Source: Gari tellinella (Eukaryota; Mollusca; Bivalvia; Cardiida; Psammobiidae). From it: a stretch of DNA of 64,000 nt. The position numbers and the translations under genes are program-made. Positions 56,400 to 64,000 of the stretch are shown one piece after another (the first letter of the stretch is position 1; each line of letters opens with the position of its first letter). The stretch lies in contig OV277868.1 in assembly GCA_922989275.2 (NCBI GenBank), positions 21,572,291 through 21,636,290 on the forward strand, written 5' to 3'. The notes below the pieces were generated by a model. That model saw only the letters and a program-made list of their open reading frames with translations. It was not told where the DNA came from and made no database searches.

Positions 56400-56595
56400 G
56401 CAACCATTCTCATGCTGAATTGTCCTCTGCTTCAAATTCACTGCTGCCAAAAAAAATAATCAAAATTGGTTTTTTGTGTTGTTTAAACTGAAGAAAAAAT
56501 CAAATATAAATGTCAAACGGTATTGATCCAGATGAGAGACGGTGGTAACGTGGCATCCAAACTAGATCCAAACGGTTTGCAAATGTTAGCCAAGT
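56400..56595 (+). mobile_element. TM4 element, decayed
   Basis: CAACCATTCTCATGCTGAAT, GTCCTCTGCTTC, then AATGTCAAACGGTATTGATC and a decayed hairpin ending AAACGGTTTGCAAATGTTAG. Confidence 0.5.
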
Positions 56596-56626
56596 TCAGT
56601 GTGCATGTAGATCTATGATATTAGAG

Positions 56627-56805
56627 TTAAAACTCTGACCATGTTAATTGCTGATAATTTGTGCCACAGTGATTGCACATAACTGGGCGTCTCATCAGGA
56701 TCCAGTTAACTTTTTGACACTCTGACCCTGTTTCGAAAAGATTTTTATTAGAACAATAGCAGAAGACAATTGTTGCAGATGAAAACCCAGCATGCAAAGC
56801 GTTAA
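56627..56805 (-). mobile_element. TM4 element
   Basis: TTAAAACTCTGACCATGTTA to AACCCAGCATGCAAAGCGTT, AA. Interior TTTGACACTCTGACCCTGTT, AATTGTTGCAGATGAAAAC. The hairpin is reduced to one arm. Confidence 0.6.
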
Positions 56806-56899
56806 ATATAGTAAAACTTATGCACACACACACGTCACAGAAACAAAATAAATTTACATATCTATATCTGAAGCTTACAAGATAATTGTTAACAATCAG

Positions 56900-57100
56900 G
56901 ATTACATGACTTTTGTGGATCCTCTATTTGAAAAAAATAAAGTAGAAAGGTGTCAAATTGATGTAGCGCAAAGGTACAAAGCTAATCAGAGGGAATACAG
57001 AACAACATTCTGTTGGGAATTAAGTACAAGGTACATGTATTACAGAAAAAAGTTTAAACTTGATTTTACATCTATTATGAAACAAGCTCTAACAACTAAG
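56900..57100 (+). other. Candidate coding exon, 67 codons
   Basis: An acceptor-type ATTGTTAACAATCAG precedes and AAG|GTAAATCA follows exactly 201 bases that stay open in phase 0. It starts DYMTFVDPLFEKNKVERC and ends LDFTSIMKQALTTK. It lies outside recognised repeats and carries no repeat periodicity; the residue mix is Lys/Arg-rich but balanced. No family recognised. The pyrimidine tract is poor. Phase agrees with the end of the 42294-42462 candidate (phase 0). Confidence 0.4.
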
Positions 57101-57129
57101 GTAAATCACTTTCGATAGCACAACTATGG

Positions 57130-57296
57130 TAGCATATTTAGGGTTATTTTGTGGGAGGAAACCGGAGTACCTGAGGAAAACACATACAGTGCTCGGATGG
57201 ACCACATTATAACTGCCCTGACCCAGGATCGAACTCAATGGGACGTGTTCAGGTGAGAAGCATATGTACTAGCCACTGGGCTATACGAACACCATA
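57130..57296 (-). mobile_element. tRNA-derived SINE, minus strand
   Basis: Read on the minus strand: A-box TAGCCCAGTGG (57273-57283) fits TRGYNNARNNG exactly; B-box GAGTTCGATCC (57226-57236). The body ends TACTCCGGTTTCCTCCCAC near 57150, a 3' motif I associate with invertebrate SINEs. Right for a pol III-transcribed SINE; target duplications were not identified. Confidence 0.7.
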
Positions 57297-57612
57297 TCAC
57301 CAATAGGGAACATTCTACAGTACAGAGAGCTTACAGAGAGCTTACAGAGTTATACTCCATGCTTCTGGACTGTACACATTTACCTCTATTATTAAATTGC
57401 CTTCTCTGAAATCATTGATCTGTTATTGTAATAAGACAATAGATATCTGAATGGATCATTGATGGAGCATTTGATAAACATTGTGAACTCAGCCAGGTTG
57501 AATGATATAGTGTGGATAATGATGGAGTATTAACGCTTTACCACATGGAACGTTTCTAGTTTGGAAGACTGGTGAACACTTAAAGTAAGTTGAAGGTAAA
57601 GCAGAATGGGCC

Positions 57613-57828
57613 TTAACCCATTACCCCATGAATATGCCTTTTTACACCTCTAATTTATTCCTCCACTGAAGATATAGTTCCAATTTATATAGTCATAGAT
57701 ATGCACTATAAGAAATAATTTCTTTATCCTAGAAGATGGTACCTTAAAGCAGGCTGAAAGTAAAGCAAAATGTGCCTTAAGGCCATGTGTCTTCAAAAAC
57801 TAGAAACAGGCTATGGGGTAATAGGTTA
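57613..57828 (-). mobile_element. TM1 MITE inserted at the centre of a TM1 hairpin
   Basis: TTAACCCATTACCCCATGAA to GCTATGGGGTAATAGGTTAA. Removing it restores GGGCC-TTAA-GGTGC, the palindromic top of the host. Its own right hairpin arm is deleted (ATGTGCCTTAAGGCCATGTG). Confidence 0.7.
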
Positions 57829-57963
57829 AGGTGCATTCTGCTTAATTTACTTTCAGCCTGTTTTAAGCTACCATCTGCTAGCTTAATGTTTATGATTATA
57901 AATTGGAACTAATTTTTTCAGTGGATGAAATATTAAATGTGTTAAAAGGTGCTTAAGTTCATT

Positions 57964-57968
57964 GGGGG

Positions 57969-57999
<31 letters not shown>
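57964..57999. repeat. G run with one A
   Basis: Seven G, one A, then 28 G. It can form G-quadruplexes; the exact length is likely unreliable. Confidence 0.85.
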
Positions 58000-58001
<2 letters not shown>

Positions 58002-58310
58002 TATTTATGGAGTAAGATGGGTGTGATAGGGTAGTGAGTTAGTTGGTGAATGAACTTATTGTTGTGTTAATAATGTGAAGACACTGCAGGTAAAATTTTT
58101 AAATATTTTTCTGAAAGTATGTGACAAACAATTGAAACTAAATAAGTAACTTGGCAACTGATCAGGATCCAAACAGTTCACTACATCATGTTTTAAGTGG
58201 TCAACTGTCTTCAAAACTGGAAATAGGCCATGGAGTAATGGGTTTAAAGCAGGAAGATTCTTTTATGAAAGCCGTCGAGAATAAACAATTTTATTTCAGT
58301 GTATATATCG

Positions 58311-58503
58311 CAGTCCTCCAGAAATGATTAAAAAAACTAATTTTCTTATATTTCTCCAGCAAACCTATAATTTTATGACAACAACTTTAAGAATATTCTG
58401 AAAGAGATAATTTTAATGAGTGGTAACAACATAGGGTTTGGTGGAGATATAAAGGGGAATATTATGTAAATGTTCAGTTCACCCTCTCTTATCTGGAGCC
58501 CTG
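58311..58503 (+). mobile_element. HM1 MITE, 193 bp, diverged
   Basis: CAGTCCTCCAGAAATGATTA to TCTCTTATCTGGAGCCCTG, the same length as the copy at 54178. The right half is clear (TAATGAGTGGTAACAACATA). Flanking six-mers do not match. Confidence 0.6.
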
Positions 58504-58507
58504 CGTA

Positions 58508-58621
58508 CAAGGTTATATAAAGCTTTTGAGTTGAGTCTTCAATCCTTCTCAAGCATTTGATTCAAATCAATCAAATGCTTGAGAACGGTTTCAGACTCAA
58601 CTCGCAGGCTTTATAACCTTG
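58508..58621. repeat. 114-bp inverted repeat next to HM1
   Basis: CAAGGTTATATAAAGC and TTTTGAGTTGAGTCT...CTCAAGCATTTGATT pair with AATCAAATGCTTGAG...AGACTCAACTCGCAGGCTTT and ATAACCTTG, with a few bulges. Confidence 0.8.
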
Positions 58622-58907
58622 GTGCCTGATATGAGGACGTTGCTTTAGATTGTATTTAATAAGCCATACAGTGGTCTGTAGAATGTTTTCTCAGATCTGT
58701 CAGAAATAAATGAATGGTCTAAAATCTTGGAATCGATCGATTCAAGTTAAACCCAAGAGAATCTCACAATCATGATTGATGGCTTTTATATTTAAAAAAT
58801 TTTTTTTAAAAAAAACCTCCTATGTTCTTATAAGAGTATTGTTAGCATTTTTAAGCCATTGTATCTCAAAAGATGATGAAAATGCAGTCATATATTAATG
58901 TTATGAT

Positions 58908-59119
58908 TTAACCCATTACTCCATAATTATATAGATATGCATTTTTACCCCTTTAATTATTCATTCATCCTCTGAAGAAAATAGTTCTAATTTATACGGT
59001 TATAAATATGATCAATAAGAAAATATTTCTATATTCTAGCGGATGGTTTATAGCTTAAAGCAGGCTGAAAGTAAAGCAGAATACACATGAAGTAGAATGC
59101 TCCTACTTTTAGTGGTCAC
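58908..59119 (-). mobile_element. TM1 MITE, right end lost
   Basis: TTAACCCATTACTCCATAAT, left half, hairpin left arm, then CACATGAAGTAGAATGCTCC and TTTTAGTGGTCACCTTATAC. Confidence 0.6.
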
Positions 59120-59256
59120 CTTATACAGATCAATAGAATAGTAATGTAGAATGATTTGATATGAAACGGTAAAATTTGAAGACTGTCATGTTTCATAATT
59201 TAATGTCTGCAGCATCCAGGTTCTACTCAGAGATGGTATATATAAACCTCTAAATA

Positions 59257-59451
59257 CTCTAGGATTAGTATAGCATTGCTAGCGGTGAAACAGTTTGGAT
59301 CGTACACGGTGTTTCATCAGGATCCAATCTGTTTAAACATTCTGCATAACAGACTGACCCTGTTTTGGAAGGAAACTTGAAACATTTTTTTAGAACAGCA
59401 GCAGACCACAATTGTTGCAGCCGATAAATTACCCAGCATGCAAAGAGTTAA
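59257..59451 (-). mobile_element. TM4 element ending in a TTAA shared with TM3
   Basis: CTCTAGGATTAGTATAGCAT, a decayed hairpin (GAAACAGTTTGGATCGTACA), GACTGACCCTGTTTTGGAAG, AATTGTTGCAGCCGATAAAT and TACCCAGCATGCAAAGAGTT, AA. Confidence 0.6.
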
Positions 59452-59659
59452 CCCTTAGCCTGCCACTCACGACTAGCTCCATATGCAAACAGCTTGGATC
59501 CGGATGAGACGCCGAGTAACTCGGCGTCTCATCCGGATCCAAGCTGTTTGACACTCGGACAACATTTTCAGCAATTTTGAGCAACTTTGAAGCACTTTGA
59601 AACTTGAAGCAGACGAGAAATATAGCAGACGACAATTTATTTGGCGGGCTAAGGGTTAA
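59448..59659 (+). mobile_element. TM3 element, complete
   Basis: TTAACCCTTAGCCTGCCACT to GGCGGGCTAAGGGTTAA. Hairpin 59486-59550 (CAAACAGCTTGGATCCGGAT and complement, CGAGTAACTCG top) is perfect on the stems. Its reverse complement is at 23332-23534. Confidence 0.8.
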
Positions 59660-59699
59660 TGCTGACTATAATACTACAGTCAATCTTGTATTCAGTGAC

Positions 59700-59980
59700 C
59701 TTTTGTATCATTCCATAGTTTTAAGAAATTTCTTCTGTGTGTTTAATGACAAAGGTCAAGGTCATTTAAAGGTCAAATATGTTGAACTTAACCATGGCCA
59801 TAAGTTTGGAAATACATGTGATAGAGACTTCATTTTGACATGTGCACACTGCTTAAGAAGCCATATAAAGTTCAGTATAGCTTGGTTCATGTCAGAAAAA
59901 AGGTCAAGGTCATTTAGAGGTCATGGTCACAAACTGGGATTGGGGGTCATCACTGGGATATTGACTTGTAACCCTGTCAT
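59700..59980 (+). repeat. AGGTCA-rich repeat, relic
   Basis: GACAAAGGTCAAGGTCATTT, GGAAATACATGTGATAGAGA, CTTCATTTTGACATG match units at 26.2-27.1 kb. The 127-codon frame over this segment is not credible as a host gene. Confidence 0.5.
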
Positions 59981-60573
59981 TGTTTGATTTAGGGGAGTTT
60001 TACCTTCAAACAATCTCAGTCATTACCTAAGTCTCATTAGAATTGAACCTTTGAGTAATTTGAATGTACATAATGTACATAGTGTATTTATCTGTAGTTA
60101 AGTATTTTTAATTTAGTGTATCTATCTGTACTTTAGTAGTTTGAATTTAGTGTATTTATCTGTATTTTAAATTGATATTTTGAATGTAGTGTACATAATT
60201 ATCTGTAGTTTAGTAGATTGAATTTAGTGTAGTTATCTATAATTTTGTATGAAGCTATATATAGTGTACTAATTTATCGGTAGCTTATAATGATCCTAAC
60301 TTACATTGTTTTTTTACCACTGCGGTTACAAGTGCGGGACAGAATACCATTGAGATAACCTCCGCAGTGCTGTGAAGCTATTATAGCCTCACAAACAGTC
60401 ATGTAATTCTGCAATCAGTCACTATGAACCACTGTGATTGATGTGGTAAAGTCCGGGTGAAAAACAAATCATCTTTCTAATGGCATCAGCATTCTATCAG
60501 CCACTCTCATGCTGTGTCATGTAGGGAAATTGTCTGGCATTCTGCTAGGACTTGAGACACCACCTAAACTGTT
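59981..60573. other. Unassigned stretch
   Basis: Contains a loose repeat of TTTAGTGTATTTATCTGTA (60080-60240, about five diverged units). 60.3-60.57 kb looks unique. No exon bounded by convincing splice sites. Confidence 0.4.
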
Positions 60574-60824
60574 TTAACTCTTTGAACCCTAGTCCCGCAT
60601 ATAGGCGTGCTTTTCAAACAGTGTACATGTGAATAGTACACTTGTCCTATGCAAACAGTGAAGACCCTGATCAGAGGGCTCCGAAAGGAGCCCTCTGATC
60701 AGGTTCTTCACTGTTTGTCACAATGCCAAATATTGACAAAAACAACCCTTAAAAGTCAGAAATGGACTAGACTAAAATGGAAACTGGAATTTTCCATTTA
60801 AAGTTTCAGGGAGGAAAGAGTTAA
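60574..60824 (+). mobile_element. TM2 element, 243 bp between TTAA sites
   Basis: TTAA 60574-60577 and 60821-60824. It starts CTCTTTGAACCCTAGTCC and ends AGGGAGGAAAGAG, with the same hairpin (CTCCGAAAGGAG top) as at 37.1 kb. Confidence 0.85.
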
Positions 60825-60890
60825 ATAGTTTCTGCTTTACCATATGCTGTGACTACTTATTGGAATTGCCTCTTTTTGATGATTAAAATA

Positions 60891-63395
60891 CGTGAACAGG
60901 GCTACCATAAGTTGATAAAAAAAATCCTAAGATTTCAAAATTTTCAATTTTTCAAGCGCGATCTTCCGAATTATACCTTTTACCCATAGTCTGTTTTTAG
61001 TTTTTAGCTCGCCTGTACGTAGTACATGACGAGCTATAGCAATACCCCCGGTGTAGTCGTCGTTGTCGTTGTCGTCGTTGTGAACGGCGTAAACAATTTT
61101 AAGAAAATGTCTATAACTTCTATGTCTTTTGAGGTATTGCTTTCATAGTTGGTATGTGTGTGTATATGGACAAGACCTTCCCATGCACAGAAAAATTTTG
61201 ACCCCTGTGACCTTGACCTTGAACTTAGGGCCTGCGTTTAGGTTTCGAAATCTGTGTTTAGGTTTTGAAAAATGCCTTTAACTTCTATATCCCTTAAGGT
61301 ATTGCTTCCATAGTTGGTATGTGTGTGTATATAGACAAGACCTTTCCAAGCACAGAAAAATTTAGACCCCTGTGACCTTGACCTTGAACTTAGGGCCTGC
61401 GTTTAGGTTTCGAAATCTGCGTTTAGGTTTCGAAAAATGCCTTTAACTTCTATGTCCCTTGAGGTATTGCTTCTATAGTTGGTATGTGTGTGTATATGGA
61501 CAAGATCTTTCCATGCACAGAAAAATTTGGACCCCTGTGACCTTGACCTTGAACTTAGGGCCTGCGTTTAGGTTTCAAAATATGTGTTTAAGTTTAGAAA
61601 AATGCCTTTAACTTCTATGTCCCTTGAGGTATTACTTTCATAGTTGGTATGTATGTGTATATGGACAAGACCTTTACATGCAAAGAAAAATTTGGACCCC
61701 TGTGACCTTGAACTTAGGGCCTGTGTTTAGGTTTCGAAATCTGTGTTTAGGTTTAGAAAAATGCCTTTAACTTCTATGTCTTTTGAGGTATTGCTTTCAT
61801 AGTTGGTATGTATGTGTATATGGACAAGACTTTTCCATGCACAGAAAAATTTAGACCCCTGCGACCTTGACCTTGAACTTAGGGCCTGTGTTTACGTTTC
61901 GAAATCTATGTTTAGGTTTCTAAAAATGCCTTTAACTTCTATATCCTTTGAGGTATTGCTTCCATAGTTGGTATATGTGTGTATATAGACAAGACCTTTC
62001 CATGCTCAGAAAAATTTAGACCCCTGTGACCTTGACCTTGAACTTAGGGCCTGCGTTTAGGTTTCGAAATCTGCGTTTAGGTTTTGAAAAATGCCTTTAA
62101 CTTCTATGTCCCTGGATGTATTGCTTCCAATTAGTTGGTATGTGTGTTTATATAGACAAGACCTTTCCATGCTCAGAAAAATTTAGACCCCTGTGACCTT
62201 GACCTTAAACTTAGGGCCTGCGTTTAGATTTCGAAATCTGTGTTTAGGTTTAGAAAAATGCCTTTAACTTCTATATCCCTTGAGGTATTGCTTTCATAGT
62301 TGGTATGTATGTGTATATGGACAAGACCTTCCCATGCACAGAAAAATTTGGACCCCTGTGACCTTGACCTTGAACTTAGGGCCTGTGTTTAGGTTTCGAA
62401 ATCTGCGTTTAGGTTTCTAAAAATGCCTTTAACTTCTATATCCTTTGAGGTATTGCTTTCATAGTTGGTATGTGTGTGTATATGGACAAGACTTATCCAT
62501 GCACAGATAAATTTTGACCCTTGTGACCTTGACCTTGAACTTAGGGCCTGTGTTTAGGTTTTGAAAAATGCCTTTTACTTCTATGTCCCTTGAGTTATTG
62601 CTTTCATAGTTCACTGTTGGTTTAAGTGTGTATATGGACAAGACCTTTCCAGGCACAGCAAAATTTAGACCCCTGTGACCTTGACCTTGAACTAAGGGCC
62701 CATGTTTAGTTTTTGAAATCTGTGTTTTGGTTTCTCAAAATTTTTATTACTCCTATGTCCATTGAAATATTCCTTTCATATTCAGTTTGCTTGTGTATAT
62801 GGACAAGATCTTTCCTTGCATGCAAAATATTTGAGCCCTCTGACCTTGACCTTGAACTTAGGACCTGCGTTTAAGTTTCAAAGTCTGCGTTTAGGTTTCT
62901 CAATGTTTCTTTAACTCATATATCCATTGAGATATTTCTTTCATATTTTGCATGCATGTGTATATGGACAAGACCTTTCCATGCATGCAAAAAAATTAGC
63001 CCAGTGTCCTTGACCTTGAACTAAGGTCGCGAAAGGTTTTAGGTTTCGAAATCTGCGTTTAGGTTTCAAAAATGCTTATAATTCCTATGTCCCTTGAGGT
63101 GTTATTTTCATATTTGATTTGCCAGTGTATATGGACAAGACCTTTCCATGCAGGCAAAAAGGTTGACCTCTTTGACCTTGAGTGTGCTTTTAAGTTTCTA
63201 AAGGTGCCGGTGGCGAGCTTTGTCTCTCTGACAACTCTTGTTAAGACACGTGATGCTTAAAGCAGGTTGAACGTAAGGCAGAATGCGCCTTAAGGCGCAT
63301 TCTGCTTTACTTTCAGCCTGCTTTAAGCTACCATGTACTGGGAAAAAAATCCGAAGATTTAGGAAAAATCCGGAGAAATGGCAGCCCTGCGTTAA
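60891..63395 (-). mobile_element. HM2 element carrying a HINE-like insertion
   Basis: The element is 60897-63389: CAGGGCTACCATAAGTTGAT ... GGAGAAATGGCAGCCCTG. CGTGAA precedes and CGTTAA follows (5 of 6). Apart from the insertion it matches the reverse complement of 13456-13710 throughout, including GCGATCTTCCGAATTATACC, the TM1-type hairpin (63255-63328) and TACCATGTACTGGGAAAAAA. Confidence 0.75.
61011..63242 (+). mobile_element. HINE-like element, 165-bp tandem units
   Basis: 5' hairpin AGCTCGCCTGTACGTAG/TACATGACGAGCT. About a dozen 165-base units: ATGCCTTTAACTTCTATGTC, GGTATTGCTTTCATAGTTGG, TATGGACAAGACCTTTCCAT, CCCCTGTGACCTTGACCTTG, GGGCCTGCGTTTAGGTTTCG. 3' end GGTGGCGAGCTTTGTCTCTC, CTCTTGTT. 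It enters the HM2 element after TTTAGTTTT. Unit sequence differs from the 18 and 39 kb elements; only the architecture is shared. Confidence 0.75.
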
Positions 63396-63611
63396 CTCAT
63401 TACTTTATAAAGAGACATTTTTATGCCTTTACTTTATTCCTCTACTGAAGAAAATTGTTTCGCTTAATACAGTCAGGAATATGCACCATAAGAAATGTTT
63501 CTTGATCCTAGCAGATGGTAGCTTAAAGCAGGTTGGAAATAAAAACAACCTAGCTGCTATTAGTGGTATCCTGTCTTCAGAATTAGAAACAGGCTATGGG
63601 GTATAATTTAA
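63392..63611 (-). mobile_element. TM1 MITE
   Basis: TTAACTCATTACTTTATAAA to GGCTATGGGGTATAATTTAA. Hairpin shortened (GCAGGTTGGAAATAAAAACA). Its left TTAA forms part of the 6-bp site used by the HM2 element. Confidence 0.65.
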
Positions 63612-63708
63612 GCCAGTACTGCATTCCTTTACAAACAGTGTGTAGACACAATTCATAAGATAATCTGGGTTAGGGTTATGTAATAAGTAGGAAATCAGAT
63701 GAACCACT

Positions 63709-63963
63709 TTAACCCTTTACCTGATAGCCTATTTCCAGTATTGAAGATCGGTGACCACTTAAAGCAGGTTGAAAGTAAAGCAGAATGCGCCTTAAGGCGC
63801 ATTCTGCTTTACTTTCAGCCTGCTTTAAGCTATCTTCTTCTAGGAAATAGAAAATATTTCTTAAAATTCTTATTTGTAACTGTAGTATGAAGTGGAACTA
63901 CTTTCTTCAGTGGAGGAATAAATTCAAGGCGTAAAAAGGCGTTTTTATGGGGTAATTGGTTAA
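63709..63963 (+). mobile_element. TM1 MITE, complete
   Basis: TTAACCCTTTACCTGATAGC to TATGGGGTAATTGGTTAA. Hairpin at 63759-63830 is almost perfect with GCGCCTTAAGGCGC centre. Confidence 0.8.
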
Positions 63964-64000
63964 CCCATTAATTCCCCCATAAATACACATACATTTTTAC
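63960..64000 (-). mobile_element. TM1 left end, cut by window edge
   Basis: TTAACCCATTAATTCCCCCA, TAAATACACATAC shares the TTAA of the preceding TM1 and reads as the start of a minus-oriented copy. Confidence 0.55.

Larger units (their letters stand above)
57530..58020 (+). mobile_element. TM1 MITE split at its hairpin centre
   Basis: TTAACGCTTTACCACATGGA, left arm AAGTTGAAGGTAAAGCAGAA with TGGGCC, then a minus-oriented TM1, then TTAAGGTGCATTCTGCTTAA, the right arm and right half. The right half carries the G run; its TIR is eroded (GGAGTAAGATGGG). Confidence 0.65.

Noticed and set aside
59604..59987. 127-codon open frame
   Set aside because: Begins in a TM3 MITE and runs through AGGTCA-type repeat.

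Overview
This window looks like repeat-dominated, AT-rich nuclear DNA of a metazoan, most likely a bivalve mollusc (inference). It has no dense coding, no operons and no uninterrupted long reading frame. It does have metazoan-type tRNA-derived SINEs, a dead LINE, a dead Tc1-like element, and many copies of an element starting TTTTTAGCTCACC and ending CTCTTGTT. I associate that last type with mollusc genomes and with Helentron-like (HINE) elements. I cannot name the species.

Nearly everything I can support is mobile or repetitive. Working names used below: TM = elements flanked by TTAA (piggyBac-like target site); PM = elements flanked by TA with CAGT ends (pogo/Tigger-like); HM = elements with CAGGG-type ends and 6-bp target duplications (hAT-like); HINE-like = Helentron-like elements with internal tandem repeats. 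TM1 is the commonest. Its full form is about 220-290 bp, with ends TTAACCCATTACCCCATA and a near-perfect hairpin of about 72 bp. TM2 is a 243-bp element. TM3 and TM4 are smaller TTAA elements carrying a hairpin of the CAAACAG...CTGTTTG type.

Layout. 0-8.9 kb: small PM3 elements, a 4.5-kb foldback-like element (1.1-5.6 kb) and a Tc1-like relic (7.9-8.8 kb). 9-14 kb: clustered MITEs and hairpins. 14.6-16.9 kb: a 2.25-kb element with two nested sets of inverted repeats. 17.7-25.8 kb: PM2, HINE-like elements, a SINE inside a PM1, and a stack of nested TTAA elements. 26-30 kb: a degenerate tandem element and mostly unique DNA. 30.2-31.7 kb: a dead LINE inserted in a TM1 with a 14-bp duplication. 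32-41.2 kb: several multi-level nests. 41.3-52 kb: tandem arrays, including a 4.1-kb, 31-bp minisatellite. 52-64 kb: more TM1, HM and TM4 elements, two SINEs and a HINE-like element inside an HM element.

Host genes are not evident. A few short open segments bounded by canonical splice signals (35.26, 42.29 and 56.90 kb on +, plus weaker ones at 19.4 and 29.5 kb) could be exons of a gene with very long repeat-filled introns. This is inference. The most interesting signal is the self-nesting of TTAA elements: the hairpin of TM1 carries TTAA at its centre and at both stem bases, and other TTAA elements are found inserted at those positions. The stem arms of the hairpins also covary between copies.
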